Below are positions 18,774-28,567 of a DNA stretch of 64,000 nt, piece by piece (positions within the stretch are counted from its first letter, which is position 1; each line of letters begins with the position of its first letter). The position numbers were made by a program, and so were the translations under genes. The notes below the pieces were generated by a model, which was not told the DNA's origin, made no database searches, and saw only the letters and a program-made list of their open reading frames with translations. Origin of the DNA: JABDMH01 sp965223025 (GTDB taxonomy: Bacteria; Bacteroidota; Bacteroidia; Chitinophagales; Saprospiraceae); NCBI GenBank assembly GCA_965223025.1, contig CBDCVP010000023.1, positions 62,001 to 126,000 of the forward strand, written 5' to 3'.

Positions 18774-18819
18774 CTGATAAGCTACGAGGCATAATTATTA
18801 TGCTTCGTAGCCATATCAG
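18774..18819. terminator. Long near-perfect hairpin, possible terminator
   Basis: A 15-bp stem (18781-18795 with 18797-18811, one G-T wobble) surrounds an A/T loop, and is prolonged by CTGATA (18774-18779) pairing with TATCAG (18814-18819) across a small bulge. It lies 60 bases after the stop of the repeat protein and is the strongest inverted repeat seen in the window. There is no T-tract, so an intrinsic terminator is likely but not certain; an RNA-processing hairpin or mobile palindrome is possible. Confidence 0.5.
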
Positions 18820-18985
18820 CTGAGGAATCCATCAGTTTTGAATGACTGGTTTTACCACACCACCGGCCTTCGATGTGTCGACCGAGATCTTATGCAGACA
18901 CATGGTGGGTGTATCTGCCAGGTCACGTAGTCATTACTTCCGATCATATCCCGATCCATACGGATTTGATTGAGTTTTTAAACAG

Positions 18986-19630
18986 ATGATGAAGAGGAGC
19001 AATAAGATCAAATTAGTCTTAGCTGGTATTTGGATGATCTGTTACATCTCGTTTCAGAGAGCGTACTTACCTGCTCAACCAACACGTATTTTAGTCCATC
19101 TGGGTGATCTCAGTGATCGTGATGATTACACAGCTGCTATGAAAACATGGACTCCTTGCTTGCTATTCTTAAATCGACACAATATTGGCTGTGCCATCCA
19201 GGTGAATGCTCAGACTGATCGCTTGGATCGAGATCTTGAGGCTTGGTTGGGGCAATTGGAAGGTCAGGGACACTTGATACTTAGAAGATTCAATACCCTA
19301 CATTCCGGAACGATGGGTGGCAATGGTGCACCTGCGCATAACCTGCCATCACCTCATTTTGAAGAGAGATTTCCTGTAAAGTTCGTCAGTGAAAAGCAGG
19401 AGCTTTCGCTATCTCTTCCCACCAGTCTGTTTAGGGACGAATTCAGCTATACCACCAGACGCAAAAAATTCCTGATAATTTGGGATGATCCATCGGAATG
19501 GAATCATGTCCAATTTGAGTATTTTAAGGAGAATATCGAGTTTCTGATAGGGCAGGGTGCCAAATTTGTGAAGCCGCAGTTAGATCCCTGGATATTGTCA
19601 AGTCTGGAAGATGGGAGGGATGCCCGATAG
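18986..19630 (+). CDS. Hypothetical exported protein
   Basis: 214 residues, not recognised. The N-terminus (KIKLVLAGIWMICYISFQRAYLPAQ) looks like a signal peptide or membrane anchor. The body starts with a strand plus acidic loop (RILVHLGDLSDRDDY) and contains WTPCLLFLNRHNIGCAIQ and a C-terminal KFLIIWDDPSEWNHVQFEYF. The pattern of strand, acidic residues and the phrase about a folded alpha/beta core recalls degenerate polysaccharide-deacetylase-like proteins, but I see no clear metal triad. It precedes the PQQ sugar dehydrogenase gene by 189 bases on the same strand. Function unknown. Confidence 0.55.
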   Translation: MMKRSNKIKLVLAGIWMICYISFQRAYLPAQPTRILVHLGDLSDRDDYTAAMKTWTPCLLFLNRHNIGCAIQVNAQTDRLDRDLEAWLGQLEGQGHLILRRFNTLHSGTMGGNGAPAHNLPSPHFEERFPVKFVSEKQELSLSLPTSLFRDEFSYTTRRKKFLIIWDDPSEWNHVQFEYFKENIEFLIGQGAKFVKPQLDPWILSSLEDGRDAR

Positions 19631-19819
19631 ATTCTGCAAATGGCAGGAATGGTAATGGGCGAGATCATATAGTTGTCAAATCGAAAATCTGATGTCGGCC
19701 AAATTCTCCGTATTATCAGATTCTGCTCCAATCCTTACCTAAATATAGTGGCAGATGATGTTTATTGATCGAGCATTGATTTACTATGACCAGGTCACTA
19801 TTCATTTACTAAGAATGTA

Positions 19820-21421
19820 ATGAAGTATTCGATACTCTTTGTGCTTCTAATCCTTGCCTGCATGACTCAGGCTCAGTCTTTTACACGCACCAGGCTGGCT
19901 ATAGAGCTGGAAAATCCATGGGAGGTTATCTGGGGCCCGGACAATTATTTATGGATTTCGGAAAAAGGGGGAAGTGTGGTGAGAGTAGACCCCGATAGTG
20001 GTGAGAAGGCCATTGTTTACACAGCTTCAGACTATTTTTCCGGTGATAAGAGCGAGAAAGGTCCATGTGGTCTTTCCATCGGTAGGGGGACGTTTGGATT
20101 AGCGCTACACCCTGACTTCTCACATTCCGATAGTTCGTTCGTCTATTTGCTCTATTCCTATAATAGTGGCAGCCCGGACGAACCATCCACATTATTTAAG
20201 ATTGTAAAACTGACTTGGGATCCTTCTAGCCAGTCTGTGACCGCGGCTGAAGATCTTGTAACTGAGCTGGCCAACGGTTATGATCATTTTGGAGGTCGGC
20301 TCCTGGCCGTTAAACGGAATGGCTCAAACTACCTATTTTACTCTTCAGGTGATACGGGCTCAAATTTTGATGATTGCTATCCCACACCTGCCCACAATCC
20401 CAATAATTTTACACAAGATCCCTATACCAAACATGGAAAGATTCATAGGATTAACATGGACGGATCGATTCCGAGTGACAACCCCATCCCTGACCATTCG
20501 TTTTTCACTAGGGGTCACCGCAATCCACAAGGCCTTGCATACAATCCTAAAATGGATGTACTCTACGACATAGAACATGGACATACCACCGATGATGAGG
20601 TGAACGTCTTGGAAGCTGGTATGAACTATGGTTGGAAAGCAGTAAAGGGTTACCACGATGGAAACTACCCCGGTGAACTTGATTTTGTACAGAATTATAC
20701 GCCTCACCCAGACATCACAGGTGATGCATTGAGGGAGCCGCTTTTCTCATGGGGAGCCACCATGGAAGCCGATGGCGATTTTTTAACTTGGCCTACGGTA
20801 GCTCCTTCCGACGGTATATACTACGGTAGTACTGGCATCCCTGAGTGGACCAACAGCCTACTGGTTGTTACCTTAAAAGACGGAACAACGACCAACCAAG
20901 AGGTGTTCCGATTGAAATTGAATCCAGATGGAAAAAGTCTCGCACCCTCAACACCGGAAGATCCCAACCCTAAGCCGTATTTTGGTGAAGATCAATTTTT
21001 TAATGGGAGATTGAGGGACATTGCCATCTCACCGGATGGAAAAAAAATCATTCTCATCACAAATAATAAAAACAATGATCCGATTATCGTCTATACTTAT
21101 GACGAGGTGACAACGGCACTGGAGAAGGTAGCGGAGCCAGGGCTTACGATGGATCAAAATTTCCCCAATCCATTTTCGGTGCAGACCACCATTCACTACA
21201 GACTGAAGAAAGCTGGACGCTTAAGAATCGAAATATCTAATATGTTAGGTGAAAAGGTACGTATTCTGCTGGACGAAAGAACAGCTGATGGTGATCATAC
21301 CTGTACTTGGGATGGCACCGGACCATTAGGTCAACGGCTGGCGGATGGTCTATATCTATATACCATGTTTTTTGACAAACAAAGACGAACGGGCAAAATG
21401 ATGCTGTCAAGAGCAAAATGA
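19820..21421 (+). CDS. PQQ-dependent sugar dehydrogenase with T9SS tag
   Basis: 533 residues. A signal peptide (ILFVLLILACMTQAQS) is followed by a six-bladed GSDH propeller at about 25-430: ENPWEVIWGPDNYLWISEK, HFGGRLLAVKRNGSNYLFY, FTRGHRNPQGLAYNP and DDEVNVLEAGMNYGWKAV are typical of the soluble glucose/sorbosone dehydrogenase family (PF07995). The C-terminal ~85 residues are a T9SS sorting domain (QNFPNPFSVQTTIHY ... KMMLSRAK). It should oxidise aldoses to lactones outside the cell or at its surface, passing electrons to a quinone or cytochrome. The sugar cannot be predicted. It stands upstream of a mannonate dehydratase-like gene, suggesting a sugar-acid route. Confidence 0.85.
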   Translation: MKYSILFVLLILACMTQAQSFTRTRLAIELENPWEVIWGPDNYLWISEKGGSVVRVDPDSGEKAIVYTASDYFSGDKSEKGPCGLSIGRGTFGLALHPDFSHSDSSFVYLLYSYNSGSPDEPSTLFKIVKLTWDPSSQSVTAAEDLVTELANGYDHFGGRLLAVKRNGSNYLFYSSGDTGSNFDDCYPTPAHNPNNFTQDPYTKHGKIHRINMDGSIPSDNPIPDHSFFTRGHRNPQGLAYNPKMDVLYDIEHGHTTDDEVNVLEAGMNYGWKAVKGYHDGNYPGELDFVQNYTPHPDITGDALREPLFSWGATMEADGDFLTWPTVAPSDGIYYGSTGIPEWTNSLLVVTLKDGTTTNQEVFRLKLNPDGKSLAPSTPEDPNPKPYFGEDQFFNGRLRDIAISPDGKKIILITNNKNNDPIIVYTYDEVTTALEKVAEPGLTMDQNFPNPFSVQTTIHYRLKKAGRLRIEISNMLGEKVRILLDERTADGDHTCTWDGTGPLGQRLADGLYLYTMFFDKQRRTGKMMLSRAK

Positions 21422-21491
21422 TCTCATCTGGCCGACAGATCTTGAGTGAGCCGTGCAAATGCGGATAAAAAAACTATGTTTGAGTGTATTG

Positions 21492-21534
21492 ACCTATTCT
21501 ATGATAGTGCGTGGATCGCTGAACCAGAATAGGT
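21492..21534. repeat. Inverted repeat upstream of the dehydratase gene
   Basis: ACCTATTCT (21492-21500) and AGAATAGGT (21526-21534) form perfect 9-bp arms with a 25-base spacer, just after a weak TATGTTTG promoter-like box at 21475-21482. This may be an operator for the dehydratase gene or a leader hairpin. An AAGGAGGAGA string directly follows, with no start codon in range. Confidence 0.35.
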
Positions 21535-21619
21535 AAGGAGGAGACATTTTATTTAGTGGAAGAGAGGTCTCTACCCAGGGAAAAATTGTACAATGGATCA
21601 TGTTATTAGAACCAAAGCT

Positions 21620-22978
21620 ATGGAAAATTCAAAGATTCAATTGAATCGTCGTAAGACACTGCGGACTCTCGGTGCAAGCTCGATGGCCGGACTATGGGGC
21701 CTGATCGGAAGCACGAGGGCTGAAGCCGGTACCGAAGCCGTCCATGCCCATGTGGCTGGAATGGCGCCAGTTAAGATTACAAAAGTTCGGACCATCCTGA
21801 CAGCTCCTTATGGGACGAATCTGGTCATTGTGAAAGTTGAGACAGATCAGGCTGGCTTATATGGCATAGGTTGTGCGACTTTTACACAAAGGGCACATAC
21901 GGTGGTTTCTGCGATCACGGACTACCTCGACGATTTTTGCAGAGGTAAAAATGCTTCTGAGATTGAAGGATTATGGCAAACTGCTTATCAAAGTTCTTAT
22001 TGGAGAAATGGACCGGTGCTAAATAATGCGCTAAGTGGTGTGGATCAGGCCCTTTGGGATATCAAAGGCAAGATGGCCGACATGCCGGTATATGAGTTGC
22101 TCGGAGGTAAGACCAGGTTTGCAGTAGACACTTATACTCATGCCTCAGGTAAGACTGCTGAAGAGGTCATGGAAGATGTGGAGAAATACAAGGAGATGGG
22201 TTTTCGCCATATCCGCATCCAATTGGGTGGATATGGATCTACCCACCTGACGGCCAAACCAGACTGGAAACAGAGCGGCTTTGGATACCCTGATGATAGG
22301 ACCATGGACCCACAGGCATATAAACGTGGGACCATTGAGATCTTTAAGAAGGCCCGCGAGCGATTTGGTGATGAGATTGAGCTGCTGCACGATATGCATG
22401 AGCGTCTACAACCCATGGATGCCATCGATATGATTAAGCGAGTGGAGGAATACAGGCCATTCTTTATGGAAGACCCCTTTTCACCGGAAAACATGGGGTG
22501 GTTTGAATTACTACGTCAACAATCCAGTGTGCCTCTGGCCATGGGAGAGTTGTTTAATAGCCCCCACGAATGGCTTGATCCCATTAGCAGGAGACTTTAT
22601 GATTATATCAGGATTCATATTTCGCAGATAGGAGGCATTACACCGGCCATGAAGGTGGCAAGGTTGGGGGAATGGTATAATGTCCGAACGGCTTGGCATG
22701 GACCAGGAGACACTTCGCCGGTGGGGCATGCAGCGAATGCCCATATAGATCTAGCTGTGTGGAATTTTGGCATTCAGGAATCTCAGCATTTTTCAGAGCT
22801 GGCCATGGAAGTGTTTCCAGGGACACCTGTGATCAAGAATGGCTATATGCATGTCAATGAAGCCCCTGGCCTTGGTATTGATATCAATGAGGATCTTGCA
22901 AGAAAATATCCACCCCGAAAATATAATTACAACTGGACGCAAGTGCGGACAAATGATGGAACCCCGGTACGACCATAA
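21620..22978 (+). CDS. Mannonate dehydratase/RspA-like enolase-superfamily protein, Tat-type leader
   Basis: About 452 residues from ATG 21620, chosen because a twin-arginine leader (NRRKTLRTLG plus hydrophobic stretch) follows; an upstream ATG at 21593 adds nine residues. The capping domain carries VRTILTAPYGTNLVIVKVET and the barrel has metal and catalytic residues in the ManD/RspA order: Asp and His in LLHDMHERL, Glu in FMEDPFSPEN, Glu in LAMGELFNSP, and His in AWHGPGDTSPVGHAAN. The subgroup includes D-mannonate dehydratases (giving 2-keto-3-deoxygluconate) and related sugar-acid dehydratases; many homologues have weak activity. The export signal is unusual for this enzyme class. Neighbour of a PQQ sugar dehydrogenase, which could supply aldonate substrate. 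Confidence 0.85.
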   Translation: MENSKIQLNRRKTLRTLGASSMAGLWGLIGSTRAEAGTEAVHAHVAGMAPVKITKVRTILTAPYGTNLVIVKVETDQAGLYGIGCATFTQRAHTVVSAITDYLDDFCRGKNASEIEGLWQTAYQSSYWRNGPVLNNALSGVDQALWDIKGKMADMPVYELLGGKTRFAVDTYTHASGKTAEEVMEDVEKYKEMGFRHIRIQLGGYGSTHLTAKPDWKQSGFGYPDDRTMDPQAYKRGTIEIFKKARERFGDEIELLHDMHERLQPMDAIDMIKRVEEYRPFFMEDPFSPENMGWFELLRQQSSVPLAMGELFNSPHEWLDPISRRLYDYIRIHISQIGGITPAMKVARLGEWYNVRTAWHGPGDTSPVGHAANAHIDLAVWNFGIQESQHFSELAMEVFPGTPVIKNGYMHVNEAPGLGIDINEDLARKYPPRKYNYNWTQVRTNDGTPVRP

Positions 22979-23155
22979 TATACAGGGCAGTAGTCAACGT
23001 GAAACCAGTGTAAGTAACAAGGAAAAATCTGATGGATATAGGGACTTTGAGGTTATTGGAGTGGAGCGATAAATTTCGGGATTAATCTCCATCTGATTAA
23101 TGACAAAATTGGTAAATAATCTCACCAGTACTATTGAGCAAAGGAATCTAATGTG

Positions 23156-26100
23156 ATGGGTATCAAAGTGTTTCTCCTGAGAATATTTCTCCTATTTATT
23201 CCCCTGGGGCTATGTCAATGGTCACCTCAAGTCGACGTGAGCGCCGATAGATCCATTTTTCAGACCTTGTCACCTGATGAGTCTGGTATTCGTTTTAATA
23301 ACGCACTGGCTGTCGATGACCAGATGAATTTTTTCGAATATGGATATTTCTATTTAGGAGGAGGAGTGGCGATCGGTGATTTCAACAATGATGGCCTGCA
23401 GGACATCTATTTTACGGGTAACATGGTTCCAAATCAACTCTATCTCAATAAGGGTGGTTTGACGTTCCAGGATGTCACCGATGGGGCTGGCGTAGCAGCA
23501 GATGATCGTTGGATTACTGGTTGTGCGGTAGTAGACATCAACAATGATGGTTGGGATGACCTTTACGTGTCTGTAGCTGGAATGTGGAAAAGTCGAAAGA
23601 ACATACTTTATGTCAATCAAGGCCTGAATCCCGATGGAGTTCCGGTGTTTGAAGATTTGGCCGCTGCATATGGATTGGATGATGGGGGAAATAGCATGCA
23701 AGCCGCCTTCTTGGATTATGACAGTGATGGGGATTTGGATGTCTATGTTGCCAATTATCCCATAACTCGTTTCAACCTGGCTACCAAAGATTATAAGTGG
23801 CTTCAGGACAACGTCAGATTGGATCAATCAGATCATCTTTATAGGAATAATGGAGATAATACCTTCACCGATGTGACAGAGGCTGCCCAGTTACTCAAAT
23901 ATGGGCTGACACTTGGGGTGATTGCCAATGATTTTAACCAGGATGGGCTCACCGATTTGTATGTTTCCAATGATTTTCATACACCAGACTATTTTTATTT
24001 AAACGGTGGAAATGGATCATTCCGGGAGATTAGTCAACAGGGTTTGCAACACACAGCTTTTTACGGCATGGGCATGGATGCTGCAGATTATAATAATGAC
24101 GGACTGATGGATTTCATGCAATTAGACATGGCACCTGCCGACAATTTTCGTGCTAAGTCCAATATGGCAAGTATGAACCCAAAAATGTTCTGGGATATGG
24201 TGAATGGTGGCTTTCATCATCAATATATGTACAACGTATTGCAGACTGCAATGGGGATCCGAGAAGATGGGATTCCTTTTTATGCGGAAACTGCTAAGCT
24301 GTCAGGCCTGGATAAGACGGATTGGAGTTGGGCCTGTTTATTCGAAGATTACGATAATGATGGCTACCGAGACTTGTTTGTCACCAACGGCATTAGAAAA
24401 GATATCAATAATAAGGACTATTTCAAGTGGCTTAGTCGGCTGGAGAAGGGAGATCCAAGTTTGAAAGTCAACCTTAGAGATCTGTCCCTACCTGATCTGA
24501 TTGCTAGGATGCCCTCCAAGAAATTGGATAATCCCATATTTAGGAATACGGACGGCCAGATGTTCGCTCAGGCCAATGAAGAATGGGGACTTAATTATGC
24601 GGGTTATTCTAATGGCGCAGCCTATGCTGATTTGGACAATGATGGAGATGTTGAACTTGTCATAAACAATATTGATTCGACGGCGGCTGTATTTAAAAAT
24701 CTTACAGTCGAAAAGCATATAAATAATTACTTGGGTATTCAGCTACTTGGCCCGGATAAAAATTCCAAAGGATGGGGCACAAAAATTTCGTTGGATTACC
24801 AAGGTAGGACACAATTTCACGAGCATACGACGGTGCGAGGCTTTCAATCGTCGGTGGATCAAAATTTGCATTTCGGTCTGGGAGTATCTGAGATCGTGGA
24901 TTCCATTACGATCGTCTGGCCCGACCGTAAAAGGCAAATCATTAGGAATGTTAAGGCTAATCAAAAGATAGAAGTCAAGTACATCGAAGCATTATGGAGA
25001 GAATCGTCTACCCATGCTGTGTCCAGTGTATTTACAAAGGCAGATGATAAAATCGTTCCAGGTTTTTTGCATCGTGAGAATCCCTACGATGATTTTAAGC
25101 GAGAGGTGCTGCTTCCTCATAAAATGTCGGCATTTGGACCTGCACTCGCCACAGGCGATGTCAATGGAGATGGATTCGACGATCTATTGATTGGAGGGGC
25201 CAAAGATCAAGCTCCATGCCTGATGCTGAGCCAAACGGACAATTTAGGATACCAGGACTGTCTTGCATTGGATGGTGCAGCGCATGAAGATGTGGACGCA
25301 CAGTTTTTTGATGCTGATGGAGATCTTGACTTGGATTTGTACGTAGTCTCTGGAGGTAATGAAGAGGATGTGGGTCACGCCTATTACCAGGATCGCCTGT
25401 ATGCCAATGAGGGTCAGGGCAATTTCACCTTGCTTAAGACTGGTCTCCCTCCAATGAGTGTGAGTGGTAGCATTGTGAGAGCAGCGGACTTCGATGGAGA
25501 TGGTGACCAAGATTTATTTGTCGGTGGCAGACAAACTCCGGGACAGTACCCACGACCAGCCAACAGCGTAATTCTCGAAAATGTGTCGACACCTTCCAAT
25601 ATCAAATTTAGTGCGGTGGCTGATGAGATGGTTGCATCGTTATCTGGACTAGGCATGGTGACAGATGCGGTCTGGGATGACTTTGACGGTGACTCAGATC
25701 TAGACCTCATGGTCGTTGGTGAATGGATGGCCATTACGGTTGTCGAGAATGACCACAACGTTTTTAAGATTAAGGAAATGCCTGATTTTGACACTGAAAC
25801 GATAGGTTGGTGGAATACCATCAGAAAATCCGATTTTGACAAAGATGGTGACAACGATTACGTCCTTGGAAATTTGGGCCTTAACTATAAATATAAAGCA
25901 AGTAAGGAAGAATCATTTGATATCTACGCCGGTGATTTTGATGTAAATGGCAAACCCGATATTGTGTTGGGCTACTATGAAAAGGGGACACAATTTCCGG
26001 TTCGCGGAAAGCAATGTAGCTCAGAGCAAATACCCAGCATTGGTGAAAAATATTCCACTTATGATGATTTCGCAAGCGCTGAATTGAGTCAGATTTATTC

Positions 26101-26506
26101 TCCCATGTTTCTGGATAGTAGTCTGCATTACAGGGCTACCGAGTTTTCTCATGTGTATATCGAGAATCTTGGAGGGGGATCTCTTGCCATGAAGGCGCTG
26201 CCCATGAGCACGCAGATTTCCACCATCAATGCCATTGAGATACTCGACTTTAATCATGATGGACATTTGGACCTCGTGATGGGAGGCAACTTAATGAATG
26301 CTGAAGTGGAGACACCCAGAAGTGATGCATGCTTTGGGTGGCTTTTACTTGGCGATGGCATGGGTGGTTTTATGCCTCAAGATTACATTTCATCGGGATT
26401 GTATGTACCTTATGAGACCAGAAAGATTGGAGTGATGCACACTAGAAGTGGATCGAAGTTAGTATTTGCCAATAATAATGGTCCTTTGAGTGTTTATCAA
26501 TTTTGA
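23156..26506 (+). CDS. FG-GAP/VCBS repeat protein with ASPIC/UnbV domain (CRTAC1 family)
   Basis: About 1116 residues. Start taken as ATG 23156 (a GTG lies one codon before). A hydrophobic signal (VFLLRIFLLFIPLGLC) precedes at least fourteen calcium-type D-x-(D/N)-x-D-G loops, such as DFNNDGLQDIYF, DYDSDGDLDVYV, DVNGDGFDDLLI and DFNHDGHLDLVM, which mark blades of integrin-like propellers. An ASPIC/UnbV domain lies in the middle, about residues 525-610 (GWGTKISLDYQGR ... VDSITIVWPDRK). These exported proteins are common in glycan-degrading Bacteroidota and are thought to bind carbohydrate or surfaces, but no activity is fixed. Next to a sulfatase gene 200 bases downstream. Confidence 0.88.
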   Translation: MGIKVFLLRIFLLFIPLGLCQWSPQVDVSADRSIFQTLSPDESGIRFNNALAVDDQMNFFEYGYFYLGGGVAIGDFNNDGLQDIYFTGNMVPNQLYLNKGGLTFQDVTDGAGVAADDRWITGCAVVDINNDGWDDLYVSVAGMWKSRKNILYVNQGLNPDGVPVFEDLAAAYGLDDGGNSMQAAFLDYDSDGDLDVYVANYPITRFNLATKDYKWLQDNVRLDQSDHLYRNNGDNTFTDVTEAAQLLKYGLTLGVIANDFNQDGLTDLYVSNDFHTPDYFYLNGGNGSFREISQQGLQHTAFYGMGMDAADYNNDGLMDFMQLDMAPADNFRAKSNMASMNPKMFWDMVNGGFHHQYMYNVLQTAMGIREDGIPFYAETAKLSGLDKTDWSWACLFEDYDNDGYRDLFVTNGIRKDINNKDYFKWLSRLEKGDPSLKVNLRDLSLPDLIARMPSKKLDNPIFRNTDGQMFAQANEEWGLNYAGYSNGAAYADLDNDGDVELVINNIDSTAAVFKNLTVEKHINNYLGIQLLGPDKNSKGWGTKISLDYQGRTQFHEHTTVRGFQSSVDQNLHFGLGVSEIVDSITIVWPDRKRQIIRNVKANQKIEVKYIEALWRESSTHAVSSVFTKADDKIVPGFLHRENPYDDFKREVLLPHKMSAFGPALATGDVNGDGFDDLLIGGAKDQAPCLMLSQTDNLGYQDCLALDGAAHEDVDAQFFDADGDLDLDLYVVSGGNEEDVGHAYYQDRLYANEGQGNFTLLKTGLPPMSVSGSIVRAADFDGDGDQDLFVGGRQTPGQYPRPANSVILENVSTPSNIKFSAVADEMVASLSGLGMVTDAVWDDFDGDSDLDLMVVGEWMAITVVENDHNVFKIKEMPDFDTETIGWWNTIRKSDFDKDGDNDYVLGNLGLNYKYKASKEESFDIYAGDFDVNGKPDIVLGYYEKGTQFPVRGKQCSSEQIPSIGEKYSTYDDFASAELSQIYSPMFLDSSLHYRATEFSHVYIENLGGGSLAMKALPMSTQISTINAIEILDFNHDGHLDLVMGGNLMNAEVETPRSDACFGWLLLGDGMGGFMPQDYISSGLYVPYETRKIGVMHTRSGSKLVFANNNGPLSVYQF

Positions 26507-26706
26507 TCAGAGACTGCTTTCAAAGAGGGTGATTAAGATTCTGAAAAGAAAGAATAGACTGTAATATTGAGTCGAACTTCATGCTCCAAACCCTATCGAC
26601 TGTTTGAAAGAGTTGTTCATAAATCTGGTCTTGTAGATAAGTTTTTTAGAGATCATTCAACCCGGAATTTGCACTAGGTTTTCGACGAGAGCTGATTTCA
26701 AAGGTT

Positions 26707-28044
26707 ATGAGAAAGTCAACTATGTATCGATTCTTTATACTCATCGTGGTCATCCTGGTAGTGACAGGGTGTGCCTCGACTTCCCAGTCAGGGGTAAGAC
26801 ATGGTAGACCTAATATCGTGGTGATTGTTTCCGATGATCAGGGGAATGCCGATGCTGGCTTTCAACGATCTCCCTCCATCGTTTCGACTCCGAGTATCGA
26901 CCGGTTGGCTAGGGACGGCGTTGTTTTTACCAATGGATACGCGAGCGCCTATGTGTGCGCACCGACACGTGCAGGGTTGTTGACCGGTCGTTATCAGCAA
27001 CGCTTTGGTTTTTATAGGGCTCCCGATTCTCGAAGAGGACTGCCATTGAGTGAGATCACCTTAGCTGATGTTCTCAAAGCTCAAGGTTATCGGACAGGCA
27101 TCTTTGGTAAATGGCATTTGGGATTGACGAAGGAGCATCACCCTTGCAGCAGGGGTTTTGATGAATTCTACGGTTTCTTAGGACATGGAGCTCATGACTA
27201 CTTTGACCTTACTATCAAAGACAGCCCCGACGATTTTCATCAATCTATCTATCGGAACTACACACAGGTATCAGATACGGGCTATCTGACAGACAATCTT
27301 GCCAGGGAGGCCTGTTCGTTTATTAGCCGTGAGACAAAAAGAGAGCACCCCTTTTTTTTGTACCTACCTTTCAATGCGGTGCACACGCCTCTTCAAGCAC
27401 CAGCAGAAGATATCAATTTGTTCGATTCTGGCGATCCTAAGCGCGATATTCAGCTGGCCATGCTGCGCCGAATGGACATGGCTGTGGGAAGAGTGCTGGA
27501 AACACTTAAGGCTGAAGGGATTTACCAGCAGACCATTATTTTCTTTTTCTCGGACAATGGAGGTGCCAAGAATAATAGATCGAACAATAGTCCCCTGCGT
27601 GATTTTAAACACAGTGTGTACGAAGGTGGAGTCAGAGTCCCCTTCATCATGAGCTGGCCTGATAAATTGATGCCAGCGGAAAGCGACATTCCTGTCATCT
27701 CACTTGATATTATGCCGACCATTTGTTCAGTCCTGGATATAGAACTTCCACCTGAGAAGACATATGATGGCAAGAACATACTTACCGCATTGCAGGGAGG
27801 TGCTAACACCCCCCTGCATGAGCATCTGTTTTTCGATGGAAATGATGATACTTGGGCGGTGCGTGCGGGTAAATGGAAATTGCTTCAGACAAAAAAGGGT
27901 GTTTTGGAGCTATATGATCTGGAGGAAGACCCAAGTGAGCAAAGCAATCTGGCAGATCGATTCAGAGGTAAAGTGGAGGATCTCAGATTAACATTCAGAG
28001 AATGGCGAGACGAAATGGGGACTCCGATGAGTAAGAAGAAGTGA
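26707..28044 (+). CDS. Sulfatase, Cys-type, lipoprotein
   Basis: 445 residues. Lipoprotein leader ending VVTGC (Cys22). The formylglycine site is CAPTR with Cys84 (C-x-P-x-R), and metal ligands are visible in IVSDDQGN and in FFFSDNGGAK; GKWHLG and NAVHTPL supply the usual Lys/His residues. S1 family, arylsulfatase A-like. It should remove sulfate esters from glycans in the periplasm or at the surface, provided a maturation enzyme, not seen in this window, converts the Cys. First of four sulfatases here; directly upstream of the GH92 gene but separated by 523 bases that include a repeat element. Confidence 0.9.
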   Translation: MRKSTMYRFFILIVVILVVTGCASTSQSGVRHGRPNIVVIVSDDQGNADAGFQRSPSIVSTPSIDRLARDGVVFTNGYASAYVCAPTRAGLLTGRYQQRFGFYRAPDSRRGLPLSEITLADVLKAQGYRTGIFGKWHLGLTKEHHPCSRGFDEFYGFLGHGAHDYFDLTIKDSPDDFHQSIYRNYTQVSDTGYLTDNLAREACSFISRETKREHPFFLYLPFNAVHTPLQAPAEDINLFDSGDPKRDIQLAMLRRMDMAVGRVLETLKAEGIYQQTIIFFFSDNGGAKNNRSNNSPLRDFKHSVYEGGVRVPFIMSWPDKLMPAESDIPVISLDIMPTICSVLDIELPPEKTYDGKNILTALQGGANTPLHEHLFFDGNDDTWAVRAGKWKLLQTKKGVLELYDLEEDPSEQSNLADRFRGKVEDLRLTFREWRDEMGTPMSKKK

Positions 28045-28567
28045 GTCCTTGCTCAAGGGGGAGTTAGCCCTTTGTCCTAAGGATTCAGCACAGTTGACTC
28101 CATCGGCCCTTGTGGATAGTATTCTGAGGATTTGGGTTAAATCTTTACTGGAATGTACTCTATACTAATAGAGCTCACACAAAAAATTGTCGGCCATTCT
28201 AATCTCCCCGCGACAAGCTCGGGGCAGGCTTTTGGCATCATGCTGCGTTGCATTGCCGATAGCTATCGGCACGCCATAGCTATGGCTATGTCTACGTTTT
28301 GGCGCCTTGCCTGAATACAAGATCTCATTAGAATTTCTCAACATTTCTCATGTGACGCTCTACTAGGAGTGCGTCACTTGTGAATTATGTATTTGATTGA
28401 TGTGCGAAAGTCCGATGAATCCTTAGTCTAGACACGAAATGCCAATGTCATCCCGAGTCACAAGTGGAATTTTTAGCTCGATCAAGCATTGGATATGGTC
28501 CAGGTAGTGAGATGGCTAAGATGCTCTAACACATGAAAATGATTATGAAAAGATTTAACATCACCCT
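28045..28567. other. Intergenic region with a palindromic repeat element
   Basis: 523 bases between a sulfatase and the GH92 gene. The middle part (28196-28334) is a GC-richer palindromic element described separately. I see no gene or RNA elsewhere in the gap. Confidence 0.5.
28196..28334. mobile_element. MITE/REP-like palindromic element, 139 bp
   Basis: Terminal inverted repeats ATTCTAAT (28196-28203) and ATTAGAAT (28327-28334) enclose a non-coding segment packed with palindromes: CCCCG...CGGGG (28206-28224), a perfect 16-bp palindrome GCCGATAGCTATCGGC (28255-28270) and a 14-bp palindrome GCCATAGCTATGGC (28273-28286), followed by GGCGCC. Composition differs from the AT-rich flanks. No transposase is encoded. 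Only one copy is visible in this window, so its mobility is inferred from structure alone. Confidence 0.5.

Noticed and set aside
21535..21544. AAGGAGGAGA as ribosome binding site of a hidden small gene
   Set aside because: No ATG, GTG or TTG follows at usable distance with an open frame.
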